From Nostocales cyanobacterium HT-58-2 (GTDB taxonomy: Bacteria; Cyanobacteriota; Cyanobacteriia; Cyanobacteriales; Nostocaceae): a stretch of 64,000 bases of DNA. Of this stretch, positions 33,389 to 42,534 are shown one piece after another; positions within the stretch are counted from its first letter, which is position 1; every line of letters begins with the position of its first letter. The notes beneath the pieces were generated by a model. That model was not told the origin of the DNA and did no database searches. It saw only the letters and a list, made by a program, of their open reading frames with translations. The stretch covers positions 3,979,001 through 4,043,000 of the forward strand of contig CP019636.1 of NCBI GenBank assembly GCA_002163975.1, read 5' to 3'. Made by a program: the position numbers and the translations under genes.

Positions 33389-34678
33389 ATGATGTTTTGG
33401 ACTTTACGCTGGCGGCTTCTCATCTCATATTTGAGTGTCATAGTGGCAATTTTGGGAATATCTATCATAACCGTCTATGAATTTTTTGCCTACAGACTCT
33501 ATCAAAAACTAGACAATCAAATGATTACCTTGGCAGATGCAGCAGCTCATAGTTTACTAATAATTAAAGATGATCCAAAAGCTGTTGGGCGTAGAATTCC
33601 TCGGAACCTAGATTACGACGAAGATTTAGATATTCCCTGGCAAGATTTACAAAAAAATCATCAAGCTGTGGAATGGTTTGATGCTAATGGTCAATTATTA
33701 GGTAATGCGGGTCGTTACATTCCTCAACTTCCATTTGATGCCAATGTCAAAACTTCTCAAAACAAGAACATTCGCAGCGTTATTATCCCCGTCTACTCTG
33801 CTAGTTTTATTCCAGAAAGAAAACGACTGCAAGGATATGTTCGAGTCAGCGAATCTACTGAAAATTTGCAAGAAGAACTCGATACACTGATGTGGGGATT
33901 TAGTGGTGGAGGACTTATCGCTGTTATTTTGAGTGGTATTGGTAGTTGGTGGCTGACAAAACAATCCTTAAAGCCGATTGAGCAAAGTTTTCAACAATTA
34001 AAACAATTCACTGCGGATGCTTCCCATGAGTTGCGAAGTCCCCTCACAGTTGTTAAAACCTCTGTTCAGGTTATGAGCAATCACTCTGAGCGATTTCATC
34101 CCAAAGATCAAAAGAAGTTGAAAGCGATCGCTTGTGCTACCGACCAAATGACTCGTCTAGTAGAAGATTTACTCCTGTTGGCGAGGACTAATGCTACTGT
34201 AACACCAACTTTTGAGTGGATATCAATTCCTCTAGATGAACTTTTAGAAGATGTCGTAGATTTACTGCAATTACAAGCTGAGGTTAAGGGAATTGTCCTC
34301 AAGTTAGAAATATCCGAACAAGTGTATGTCAAAGGAAATCCCATACAGATCAAGCGATTGTTCTCTAACCTGGTAGAAAATGCCCTACAGTATACATCAA
34401 TTGGAGGAACTGTAACTGTCTCGGTACTAAGACGAGAGCGCTTTGTTTTTGTTTCTGTCAATGATACTGGTATCGGCATTGCCCCAGAACATATTTCACT
34501 CGTTTTCAATCGCTTTTGGAGGGCAGATAAAGCGAGAAGTTGCAGAGAAGGAGGTTCGGGTTTGGGATTAGCTATTGCTCAGGCGATCGCCCAGACTCAT
34601 AAAGGAGAAATTACTGTCAAAAGTCAAGTTGGCGTTGGTAGTTGCTTTCAAGTACGACTGCGTGCCACCTCACAGTAG
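33389..34678 (+). CDS. Sensor histidine kinase (RppB-like)
   Basis: A 429-residue membrane kinase, partner of the regulator at 32710. One N-terminal membrane segment (LLISYLSVIVAILGISIITVY), a periplasmic domain of about 130 residues and a second segment (GFSGGGLIAVILSGIGSWWL) precede the kinase core. The H-box is FTADASHELRSPLTVVKTSV, the N-box LFSNLVENALQYT, then DTGIGIAPEH and GGSGLGLAIAQAIA. No clear extended HAMP or PAS domain is visible. Its end overlaps the antisense RHH frame by 31 bases, and the IS element begins 3 bases later, so the IS sits right against this gene. Confidence 0.92.
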   Translation: MMFWTLRWRLLISYLSVIVAILGISIITVYEFFAYRLYQKLDNQMITLADAAAHSLLIIKDDPKAVGRRIPRNLDYDEDLDIPWQDLQKNHQAVEWFDANGQLLGNAGRYIPQLPFDANVKTSQNKNIRSVIIPVYSASFIPERKRLQGYVRVSESTENLQEELDTLMWGFSGGGLIAVILSGIGSWWLTKQSLKPIEQSFQQLKQFTADASHELRSPLTVVKTSVQVMSNHSERFHPKDQKKLKAIACATDQMTRLVEDLLLLARTNATVTPTFEWISIPLDELLEDVVDLLQLQAEVKGIVLKLEISEQVYVKGNPIQIKRLFSNLVENALQYTSIGGTVTVSVLRRERFVFVSVNDTGIGIAPEHISLVFNRFWRADKARSCREGGSGLGLAIAQAIAQTHKGEITVKSQVGVGSCFQVRLRATSQ

Positions 34679-34947
34679 TTAAAGGCGGAAGCCCACGAGT
34701 ATGTGGGTGACTGAGAAACCCACATACGTCCTTTAGGCGTGGGAGGAAGCCGCAGGCATTTTCTTCGTGCTAGACCTCGACCCCATCTTTCAACTAATTC
34801 GCTAACACTGACCCCCTCAGATTCGGCTACTTGTTTTAAAGTATCCCAAGTAGAAGGAGTTAGCCAAATTGCTTTTCTAACCTTTGCTTCATCATAAAAC
34901 AAAGGCTCGTTCCTCATTGCTTTCTTTTTAGGTCTTGGTGTTGACAT
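34648..34947 (-). CDS. Ribbon-helix-helix accessory protein of the TnpB element
   Basis: A 99-residue frame. The first 65 or so residues form a credible small DNA-binding protein: a basic start (MSTPRPKKKAMRNEP), then KVRKAIWLTPSTWDTLKQVAESEGVSVSELVERWGRG, typical of RHH proteins found divergent to tnpB in cyanobacterial IS elements. The last 30 residues run through the IS end hairpin and into the antisense of the kinase gene, and are probably not native. It may regulate tnpB. ATG 34947 lies 55 bases from the tnpB start, so both share one promoter region. Confidence 0.65.
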   Translation of the reverse strand: MSTPRPKKKAMRNEPLFYDEAKVRKAIWLTPSTWDTLKQVAESEGVSVSELVERWGRGLARRKCLRLPPTPKGRMWVSQSPTYSWASAFNYCEVARSRT

Positions 34948-36512
34948 TCTTTAGCTAGGTACACTAAGCTAATTATAGGTCGATAAAGAGAGATGAGTCA
35001 ATATGCAGGTTAGCTACCAATACAAGTTGCGCCCTAAGCCAAGTCAATCAAAAGTCATGGATTCGTGGTTAGATATGCAGCGTAGTTTGTTCAATTGGTT
35101 TCTGGCTGACCGCATTGACGGCTATTATCAAACCTTTATCATGGGTGAGTATTGCGATATCAGAACAAAAACTGAGCGATACCCGTTAACTTGCTCGTTG
35201 AATAAGAACTCAAATTTACACAATCCTTGGAAAAATCCAGACAAAAACGGAGTAATCAAAAAGCGCTCTTGCTCTTTAATGCAAGATGCCTATTTGGCAG
35301 AAATGAAGCAAGCTAGACCTTGGTATAAAGCAATCCACTCAAACGTATTGCAGATGCTGGTAAAGCGTCTTGACACGGCAATGGAAGGCTTTTTTAGACA
35401 TGGTCGTGGCTTTCCTTCATTTAAGAACAGGTCTAACTTCCGTTCTTTCCAATACAAGCCAGGTGACGTTAAACTCGATGGGAATAAGATATACCTGCCA
35501 TCAATAGGGTGGATGCGTTTTTATAATTCTCGTCCTATCCCGCAAGGATTCCAGATTCGTACTGTAACGCTACGTAAGAAAGCAGATGGGTGGTACGCGA
35601 GTATATTAATTAAAGATGACTCAGTTCCTGATTTCCCAGCCCCAGGAGAGGTTAATACTGTTGTGGGATTGGACATGGGATTAACAAAGCTTGTTCATTG
35701 CTCAGATGGTTCCGACTTTGACAATCCCCGCCCTAGTACCTCCAAAAAGGGGAAGCGTACTTTAAAAATCAGGCAGCGACGCTTATCCAGGAAAAATATT
35801 GGTAGCGCTAATCGCAAGAAACAGGCACAAAAACTTGCTCGGCTCCACAAAAAACACGCCGATAAACGTAGTGCTTATCAATGGTTTGTTGCCAACAAGA
35901 TAGTCAGCAAGGCTGATGCTATTAGCGTAGAAGACTTGAATATCAAAGGAATGAAGGCAAAGTGTAAACCCAAGCCTGATGATGTTAAACATGGTCGATT
36001 TCTCAAAAATGGTCAATCTGCTAAACGCGGTTTGAATCGTTCCATCTCTGATGCTTCATGGGGAACTTTGATAGAAAAAATTCAGTACGCGGCTGCAAAG
36101 TCGGGAAAAAGTTTTTTCAAGGTAGACCCAAAAAATACGAGCCGTACTTGATCTAAATGCAGTGTCGTTGATGCCTTGTCTCGCTTTGGAGAGAAGTTTG
36201 TTTGTACATCATGCGGACATGAAGCACACGCAGACAAACAAGCAGCAGGCAACATAAAAACCCGTGCAATACAACAAAACGGGTTAGCAATTAAGAAACT
36301 TAAAAAGGTACGCAGGGACTCTGCGAAACCCAAACAGTTAAGACTGTTTGAAACGCCCACCGTTGAATCAACAACGGTTAAAAGGAAACAACATCGTGCT
36401 AAAAATAGCAAACGCGGTGTGCCTAGGAACTCGCCAACTCAACTGAGTTTATGGGATATTGGAGACTTGACTTAGTCTTCAATAATCCCACACCTAGAAG
36501 GTGTGGGAGTGT
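34681..36512 (+). mobile_element. TnpB-only IS200/IS605-type element
   Basis: Left end: a long imperfect hairpin near 34690-34745 (CCCACGAGTATGTGGGT with ACCCACATACGTCC...GTGGG). Right end: CCCACACCT/AGGTGTGGG (36487-36507) just after tnpB, where the guide (omega/re) RNA of such elements normally ends. The element contains a divergent RHH gene and a broken tnpB, with no tnpA. IS605 elements lack terminal inverted repeats and target duplications, so the limits are estimated from the hairpins. Confidence 0.8.
35003..36475 (+). pseudogene. tnpB: tnpB with an in-frame opal stop in the zinc finger
   Basis: A TnpB RNA-guided nuclease, ancestor-type of Cas12. The frame runs from ATG 35003 to a TGA at 36149-36151, then continues in the same frame to 36475 (490 residues if read through). 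RuvC residues are Asp in VVGLDMGLTKL, Glu in ISVEDLNIKGM, and Asp in HADKQAAGNI. The last lies after the stop. The stop replaces the first Cys of the CxxC zinc finger (SRT-stop-SKCSVVDAL...CTSCGHEA), a one-base change from TGT or TGC. The product would lack zinc finger and third catalytic Asp, so it is probably inactive. Confidence 0.88.
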
Positions 36513-36618
36513 CAAAAACATAAAGATTACGAAAGTTTGCCAGACTTCAATTATCTTTCCGAGTTTTTTACTTTTCATATTTTAAAATAGCGGGTCGGTA
36601 CTGTAGATCATTAGCAAA

Positions 36619-37791
36619 ATGGATGCATTAACTACAAACTCGACTCCTCAAAGGGTGCATCTTCATTATTTGGATGGCTTACGCGGCATTGCAGCTTTGT
36701 ATGTGGTGGCTGTACATATCGAGCCAGCGACAGAACAACAACTACCCACATTTTGGTTATTTTTTGAGCAGACTCTGAGATACGGTGCATTTAGTGTTGT
36801 TATTTTTATTGTCCTTTCTGGCTATGTTTTGATGTTGCCAGTTGTTCGCTCAAAAAGTGGTTTTGTTTCAGGTGGTTTACTTGGTTATATGAAACGACGA
36901 GCCCGTCGAATCTTACCACCTTATTATGCGACTCTTTTTGGATGTCTCTTACTAGCAGCTATCACATTCTTGCTAGAGAAGTTTACCAGTTTTCAATGGG
37001 ATGAACTTGCAGGAAAAGGTCCGTTTTTTCCCTACTTTTCATTTATTGATGTCTTGTCTCACCTACTTCTTGTTCACAATCTCAGCGGCAGTACATACTT
37101 GACTATCAACCCACCAATGTGGAGTGTAGCCACAGAGTGGCAGTTATATTTTCTCTTTCCACTTGTGTTGCTACCCATATGGCGGCGTTTCGGGTTATTG
37201 TCAGTTGTTATTGCTGCCTTTATTCTCGGAATATTGCCATTTTATATTCTGCATGATTTTTCAATGGCAAGTAGTTCTTGGTTTGTTGGCTTATTTGCCT
37301 TGGGTATGGCAGCAGCCGAAATAGGATTTTCTCAAAAACCTAAGTTAATTGCTCTTAGAAATTCTTTACCGTGGAAGATTCTGGCAATCATTCTCACTAT
37401 TGTTGCTTTTATAACTGAGTGGAAGAGACTGGGATTACCAATATGGATTGGTCAGAGTTTTCTTGGAATAGCAGCAGCTTGCTTATTTATCTACTGCTCT
37501 AAGTTTGCGAGCAATGGCAAAAAGCTGCCTGGTGTTTTAGCAGTATTTGAGCATCCTTGGGCGATCGCACTTGGAACATTTTCCTACAGTCTGTATCTAA
37601 CCCACGGACCAGTCCTCGTTCTGGTACGTTATTTTCTTTTTAGTCTAAACATGACGCCCTTTATGTTCGCGGCAACATCTTATCTGATGGGTACAGCAGT
37701 ATCCTTACTTGTTGCTTATTGGTTTTATCTAATTTTTGAGCGACCATTCATGTCCAACTTCTCAAAAAAGCGCAAACTCGAAAATGCATAA
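36619..37791 (+). CDS. Acyltransferase 3 family membrane protein, paralogue of the gene at 11983
   Basis: A 390-residue membrane O-acyltransferase with about ten hydrophobic segments. It shares order and motifs with the gene at 11983: LHYLDGLRGIAALYVVAVH, VIFIVLSGYVLMLPVVRS, MKRRARRILPPYYATL, PPMWSVATEWQLYFLFPL, GLFALGMAAAEIGFSQKP and GTFSYSLYLTHGPVLVL. The conserved Arg of the R-GL motif and the His of VAVH are kept. It may modify a cell-surface polysaccharide; no glycan genes adjoin. It lies about 100 bases beyond the IS element and converges with the metallo-hydrolase gene. Confidence 0.88.
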   Translation: MDALTTNSTPQRVHLHYLDGLRGIAALYVVAVHIEPATEQQLPTFWLFFEQTLRYGAFSVVIFIVLSGYVLMLPVVRSKSGFVSGGLLGYMKRRARRILPPYYATLFGCLLLAAITFLLEKFTSFQWDELAGKGPFFPYFSFIDVLSHLLLVHNLSGSTYLTINPPMWSVATEWQLYFLFPLVLLPIWRRFGLLSVVIAAFILGILPFYILHDFSMASSSWFVGLFALGMAAAEIGFSQKPKLIALRNSLPWKILAIILTIVAFITEWKRLGLPIWIGQSFLGIAAACLFIYCSKFASNGKKLPGVLAVFEHPWAIALGTFSYSLYLTHGPVLVLVRYFLFSLNMTPFMFAATSYLMGTAVSLLVAYWFYLIFERPFMSNFSKKRKLENA

Positions 37792-37802
37792 ATACCTCTT
37801 TT

Positions 37803-38528
37803 TTAAATCTTGCTAGACAAAATACGACCGCAATTTTGATTAGCAGGTACTGCTTCCATCATCTTTTTAGGGAAATCTAACTTGAGATTTCCCATCAATT
37901 CAATAAAGCTATTGCGTTCACGAAGTGGGCACTCTGTGCCATCGCATCCAACAAACCTCGGATTCCAACGTTTTTCTTCACCAATTGTAGAGACTGTACA
38001 ACCTTGATAATCATGACCTGGATAGACCAACGTGTCATCGGGTAAAGTAAATAGCCTCTGTGTCACTGAGTCATATAAGGTTCCAGCATCCCCGCTTTGA
38101 AAATCAGTCCTTCCACAGCCTCGAATAAACAATGCATCACCCGTCAGAACACGATCGCTATTGACTAAATAAGCTAAGTGAGCATTCGTATGACCAGGAG
38201 TGGCGATCGCCTCAATCACAATTGACCCTAACTGCAAAATTTCTCCATCTGCAATGTAGCGGTCTGCACAAAGCACTTCTGATCCAAAAGGAACAACTGT
38301 CTGACACCCAGTTACATCTCGCAACTTGCCTGTACTGGTAACATGGTCGGCATGAACGTGAGTTTCTAAGCAATAGAGTAGAGTGAGTTCTAGTTGTTGC
38401 AAGAGTAGACAGTCCCGTTCCAATTGTTCTAGAACTGGATCGACGAGGACAGCAGTCTTTGTTTTGATGTCGCCAATGAGATAAGTATAGGTACTTGATT
38501 CCTTGTCAAATAACTGGCGAAATAGCAT
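37803..38528 (-). CDS. ETHE1-like MBL-fold metallo-hydrolase (persulfide dioxygenase type)
   Basis: A 241-residue metallo-beta-lactamase-fold protein. Metal ligands are seen in ETHVHADHVTSTGKL, ATPGHTNAHLAYLV, LTGDALFIRGCGRTDFQSG and VYPGHDYQG. The GRTDFQ motif and CRDT-like ordering match ETHE1/persulfide dioxygenases (glutathione persulfide to sulfite), rather than glyoxalase II. The gene is complete; its last 167 bases are duplicated at 32434. It would act in sulfide or persulfide detoxification in the cytoplasm. It is convergent with the acyltransferase, 11 bases apart. Confidence 0.9.
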   Translation of the reverse strand: MLFRQLFDKESSTYTYLIGDIKTKTAVLVDPVLEQLERDCLLLQQLELTLLYCLETHVHADHVTSTGKLRDVTGCQTVVPFGSEVLCADRYIADGEILQLGSIVIEAIATPGHTNAHLAYLVNSDRVLTGDALFIRGCGRTDFQSGDAGTLYDSVTQRLFTLPDDTLVYPGHDYQGCTVSTIGEEKRWNPRFVGCDGTECPLRERNSFIELMGNLKLDFPKKMMEAVPANQNCGRILSSKI

Positions 38529-38843
38529 AACACTTCCTTAGCTTTTCAAATGAAACAGTAATGAAGAAGAAATGAAATGAAATAGTAATGAAGAAGAAAT
38601 GACACGCTTGTTAAACACTCACTTCATTAGACCTCTTGCATGAATGCCATAAAAGATTTGTAGGATGTGTTAGGACGAAGTCCGTAACGCATCTTCTGAG
38701 ATTTGTTGCGCTGCTTTACTTTCTCATTCCCCTACACAAAATATTCGTGCAAGAGTTCTATTCACTCTTAGTCTCAATTTCTGAGGCTAGTTGATACTTT
38801 GCGATACAGCTAATTTCAGGAGAGTTCTGGTAATACTCTGAAT
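38529..38843. other. Intergenic region with short direct repeats
   Basis: Two tandem copies of a roughly 27-bp unit containing AGTAATGAAGAAGAAATGA lie at about 38555-38605. A dispersed motif (GTAGGATGTGTTAGGACGAA) follows at about 38660. No gene seen. Confidence 0.65.
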
Positions 38844-40358
38844 TTACGAAGACTTTCTTACAAAACCGATCCCGACCAATTGATGACCAGACAAGCTTGC
38901 CATTCCCTTGACTGACACCTGCTCTGAAGAGCGAACTGTCTCTAGAGGAGGTGAAGACAGTAACTCCTGAGTCAAGAGCATTGCCTGCTCTCGAATTTCA
39001 GGGACTGCTATCGTTTCCCAAAGGTCGCCTTGACGTGTGGGACCGAGTGTATATAAAAACTTTGAAGCTATACCAGTTGCATCCAAAAGCGCTCCACTTG
39101 CAGCTGTTTTGAGTCCCATTCCTAAGACATCACAGCAGACAAGACCCTGAGAGAGTAAGCTTTTCACAAAAGGGTGTGTCAACTTTTCATAGTTGGAGGC
39201 AGGACCAGTACAGTTAATTACCCGGTTCACCCGCAACACAATGTCATCTGTGGTGTGGCGCTTGCGAACGGTGACATCAACCCCACAACTATCCTCACGG
39301 TAAGCTTGGATACGACCTGCGTGTACGTCGAGTTGACCGGAAGAAACCAGCTTGTTGATAACCTCTGCCACCTCTGGTGCAATTCGATGACGATGAATAT
39401 CCCAATAAGCTCGAACATGACGCAAGAAGCGCCGTTTTTCGCTCAGGGGAAGAGTTTGCCACAGGCTCTGAGTGATTGGGCGCAAAGAGTTCAAAACAAC
39501 CCGCCAGTCTTGACCACAAGCAGCTGCAGATTGTACTTGTTGACGGACCAGATGCATCAATACCCGAACAGTTTTGGGAGCTTGGTCAATAGCAATAAAA
39601 GGAGAAATAAGAGAGATACAAGGAGTTGTCTTGTGGGCAAGAGGCAATAACCCATGTCGCGACACGGTATATATCTTGCCTCTATGACCTTGCTGGAATA
39701 GGGTGAGTGTTAAATCTACCATCGTCAACCCTGAACCAATTAGCAAAACTGAGTCATCAGCGTCAAGGTCTGTCAATACGTCGGCAGAATATGCATTGCC
39801 TTTATAGCGGCTGCTGTTATAGAAAGAACGGTCTTGAATTGGTGGGTTGGCTGGAGGAAAATTGCCTAAAGCCAAAACAATCTGGTCTGCTTGGATAGTC
39901 TGACCATTGCTTAAGTATAAAGTTGCACCTATATTTGCTGGCTCAATGGCGATCGCCTCGTCAGTGATTCTTTCTAAATGCACATAACTAGGGGCAGTTG
40001 TTTCTGCATCATCCAAAATACTTTGAACATAAGCACCATAAATCTTGCGAGGAACGAAAGAGTTCGCAGTCACCTCTGAGGTAACAAAAGTTCCGACAGT
40101 AACATTTTGTCTTTTAACCCAACGCAGAAAGTGGTCAGGATCATTAGGCAAAGCGCTGATTTGCCCAGCAGGAACATTCAGAAGGTGGTAAGGAGAAGAA
40201 GTACCGTAGGCGACTCCTCGTCCTAATAGAGAGTTACGCTCAATCAACTTAATATTTAGAGGAATAGTTGCTGCTCGTAACAATTGAGCTGCGACCATTG
40301 AACCGCTGAAGCCACCACCAATAATAGCGATAGTTGTAGAACAATTTCTTTTAGGCAT
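38844..40358 (-). CDS. FAD/NAD(P)-binding protein (NAD_binding_9 type)
   Basis: A 504-residue flavin-dependent oxidoreductase-like protein. The N-terminal Rossmann motif is IAIIGGGFSGSMVAAQLL, followed by LIERNSLLGRGVAYGTSSPYHLLNVPAGQISALPNDPDHFLRW, diagnostic of the family (related to HpnW/YdhS). IVLALGNFPPANPP and VLLIGSGLTMVDLTLTL give the second dinucleotide site, and RVINCTGPASNYEKL the late ATG-type motif. Family members are often annotated as hydroxyacylglutathione hydrolase partners or lysine/ornithine monooxygenase-like, but no substrate is established. It has a long (720-bp) upstream region with tandem repeats. Confidence 0.86.
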   Translation of the reverse strand: MPKRNCSTTIAIIGGGFSGSMVAAQLLRAATIPLNIKLIERNSLLGRGVAYGTSSPYHLLNVPAGQISALPNDPDHFLRWVKRQNVTVGTFVTSEVTANSFVPRKIYGAYVQSILDDAETTAPSYVHLERITDEAIAIEPANIGATLYLSNGQTIQADQIVLALGNFPPANPPIQDRSFYNSSRYKGNAYSADVLTDLDADDSVLLIGSGLTMVDLTLTLFQQGHRGKIYTVSRHGLLPLAHKTTPCISLISPFIAIDQAPKTVRVLMHLVRQQVQSAAACGQDWRVVLNSLRPITQSLWQTLPLSEKRRFLRHVRAYWDIHRHRIAPEVAEVINKLVSSGQLDVHAGRIQAYREDSCGVDVTVRKRHTTDDIVLRVNRVINCTGPASNYEKLTHPFVKSLLSQGLVCCDVLGMGLKTAASGALLDATGIASKFLYTLGPTRQGDLWETIAVPEIREQAMLLTQELLSSPPLETVRSSEQVSVKGMASLSGHQLVGIGFVRKSS

Positions 40359-41080
40359 AAAAACCCACTTGATTCTAGATTATGGTTTCTCAAAAATAGA
40401 AATTTGGCTGTCCAATGCCTAATACTTGATGGACGCATCTCAATTTCATATTAATAGAATAATCTACAAGTTTTAATCGATATTTTCCGCACAAAATGTC
40501 TTAAAATTGTGACATTTTAAATACTCATAAATACAGCGGAATTCTTATAATTAAAAGTCCACTAACTGTATCGGAATTCTTTTAAATCAAACACCGATAA
40601 CTATATCGGAATTAGCAAAAATCAAATAATATGTTTAGAAAAAAGCTTACGACATAAGGAATTGGCGTTTTGCGGTTCCAGACTCAGAAATAATTATTAG
40701 TCTCTAATCCCTAATATTTTACCGACAAAGATTGATTTCTATCTTTTGACTGAATTTAACAAAGATGTCTGCTGAGTTAAGGGAAGAAAACTAGTACCTC
40801 TTGTTACTTTTGAAATTTTGTTGTTACTGAATCCAATATGCAGATTATTTAATTTTTTCTTACGCCTTTTGAGCAGTTCCTCTGGAGCATCACCGAACGC
40901 GAGTGCGTTCCGTAGGAAAGGTAGATAATCTGTGCGATCGCCTGACGGATACGCTATGCAAACATATAATCACTCTTTATAGGTATTGACAACCTATAAT
41001 TATTTAGCCCTATTTATAGAATATTCAGTCTCAAGTATATTTTGACTGGACTGAGAAATCCTTTAGGGTGACTGCCTGCA
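40359..41080. other. 720-bp intergenic region between divergent genes
   Basis: It holds the 35-bp periodic repeats listed separately (40502-40641) and a HIP1 site near 40938. I looked for a fluoride riboswitch before the crcB gene and do not recognise one. Confidence 0.5.
40502..40641. repeat. Degenerate tandem repeats with 35-bp period
   Basis: CGGAATT recurs at 40537, 40572 and 40607, exactly 35 bp apart. The units are related along their whole length (for example CTAACTGTAT and ATAACTATAT endings), and a weaker fourth unit precedes them. They lie upstream of the FAD protein gene and are AT-rich. Confidence 0.75.
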
Positions 41081-41464
41081 ATGAATTCTGCAACTCATGC
41101 TCTGATTGCAATTAGCTTGGGAGCAATACCAGGTGCGCTAAGTCGCTATTACCTCACTATATTTTTTGGGCATTGGCTGGGGACAGCATTTCCTTATGGA
41201 ACCTTTTTCATCAATATCACTGGCACTTTTTTGATGGGTTTTTTCACAACCTTCACATCAAAACTGGCAATTTTTCCTGAGCTAAATCTGTTAGTAGCAG
41301 TAGGTTTTTTAGGCTCTTACACGACTTTTTCTACCTATGCCTTAGATACATCCAATCTCATACGAACTAAAGACTACAAATCTGCACTATTTTATTGGTC
41401 TGCTAGTCTTGTCTTAGGGTTTCTTAGTATAGAATTGGGGATTTTTTTGGCAAAAATATTATAA
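41081..41464 (+). CDS. crcB: Fluoride exporter CrcB/Fluc
   Basis: A 127-residue membrane protein with four hydrophobic segments, one subunit of the dual-topology fluoride channel. Hallmarks are GAIPGALSRYY, the FPYGTFFINITGTFLMGFF motif with the conserved Asn, and LLVAVGFLGSYTTFSTYALDT (Phe/Ser/Thr of the fluoride path). It starts ATG 41081. A DUF190 gene follows, and a second crcB faces it from the other strand. Fluc functions as a dimer, so the two could form homodimers or a heterodimer. Confidence 0.95.
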   Translation: MNSATHALIAISLGAIPGALSRYYLTIFFGHWLGTAFPYGTFFINITGTFLMGFFTTFTSKLAIFPELNLLVAVGFLGSYTTFSTYALDTSNLIRTKDYKSALFYWSASLVLGFLSIELGIFLAKIL

Positions 41465-41573
41465 GTTGTCTTGTCTATTAATATCTGTGAAGCCTTGAGA
41501 TATAACTCAGCATTGTTCTCCTAGCGTGAAAGTAGATTTTTCTCTACTGTAAAGAGACAATAAGGACACAATT

Positions 41574-41912
41574 ATGGATACTTTGGAGCGGCTAACGATT
41601 TACGTTGGCGAGTCGGATCACTGGCAAGGTCAACCTGTTTACATTGCTTTAGTGGAGGAAGCCCGACGTAGAGGAATTGCAGGGGCTACAGTCACTAATG
41701 GGGTTGCAGGTTTCGGCAAACATCAACTGCTACATACTGCCAGAATCTTTGAGTTATCGTCTGATTTGCCAATGGTAGTGACGATTATTGATAGAGCAGA
41801 GTCAATTAACTCTTTTGTGCCAATAGTACAAAAAATGGTAGCAGGAGGTATTGTTGTTCAGGACACTGTCAAGTTAGTTCATCATGCACCTGTTGATATC
41901 CCTAAATCATAA
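41574..41912 (+). CDS. DUF190 family protein
   Basis: A 112-residue protein of the DUF190 family (PII-like ferredoxin-type fold), frequently encoded next to crcB in bacteria. RLTIYVGESDHWQGQPVYIALVEEARRRGIAGATVTNGVAGFG and FELSSDLPMVVTIIDRAESINSFVPIVQKMV are the diagnostic blocks. It lies 109 bases after crcB and is probably co-transcribed. By analogy with PII-like proteins it may bind a small ligand and tune the channel, but this is not established. The start has GGACAC upstream, so the ribosome site is weak. Confidence 0.92.
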   Translation: MDTLERLTIYVGESDHWQGQPVYIALVEEARRRGIAGATVTNGVAGFGKHQLLHTARIFELSSDLPMVVTIIDRAESINSFVPIVQKMVAGGIVVQDTVKLVHHAPVDIPKS

Positions 41913-41937
41913 TACTGGAAAGTCCAGTTCTTAAAGG

Positions 41938-42351
41938 TCATGATTTTTCTTTGATACGGATAAACTCAGCAAAGATAATTCCCAGTTGAAAGCATATCAT
42001 TGCCAATACACCACTACTGAGCCAGTAGAGCAAACCTATTTCTAAGCTGCCTTGTTGAAGTAGCTTCGCTGTATCTAACTCATAAGTCGAGAAGGTGGTA
42101 TAAGACCCTAAAAAGCCCGTGGCTACTAACAGTCTGATATCAGGATGAATGATGCTCAACCGCCCTAGTAATAGCGTGGTAAAAAAACCCATAACCAAAC
42201 AACCACTGATATTAATAATCAATGTGCTGTAGGGAAATTCTGTACCAAGAAGTTGATTTAACCACAAACCGAGGTAATAGCGAGAGAGCGCTCCGGCAAT
42301 TGCGCCAAGACTGATAGCAACAGGAGTGCGAATGGCAGGATTTTGCAACAT
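41938..42351 (-). CDS. crcB: Second fluoride exporter CrcB/Fluc
   Basis: A 137-residue Fluc subunit, paralogue of the one at 41081. The motifs are SLGAIAGALSRYYLGLWL, FPYSTLIINISGCLVMGFF and LLVATGFLGSYTTFSTYELDT. Four hydrophobic segments are present. It is convergent with the DUF190 gene (25 bases apart). Paired Fluc genes often encode opposite-topology subunits, but here the charge distribution (RYY early, RIKEKS at the end) does not settle topology by eye. Confidence 0.93.
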   Translation of the reverse strand: MLQNPAIRTPVAISLGAIAGALSRYYLGLWLNQLLGTEFPYSTLIINISGCLVMGFFTTLLLGRLSIIHPDIRLLVATGFLGSYTTFSTYELDTAKLLQQGSLEIGLLYWLSSGVLAMICFQLGIIFAEFIRIKEKS

Positions 42352-42534
42352 AGCAACACATTCAGAGCGATAGAATGCTTTATAACATCATGCAGCTTCA
42401 TAACAGCTTACAAGCAAGCGTGATTTGCTAACAGAAGTTCAACGCACATTGCCCTACCCTTTTGTACTAATACCAATTTGAAAAAAAATGCAACACATCG
42501 GTTGAACCCCTCCTCAACCCTCTCCTTAGTAAGG

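Noticed and set aside
36149..36151. Selenocysteine or programmed read-through of the TGA in tnpB
   Set aside because: The codon is a simple mutation of Cys, no SECIS-like hairpin is obvious just after it, and other mobile genes here also carry random stops.
40980..41080. Possible fluoride riboswitch before crcB
   Set aside because: I searched by eye for the conserved GGNGATGG start and CTGATG block and did not find them together; a covariance search would be decisive.
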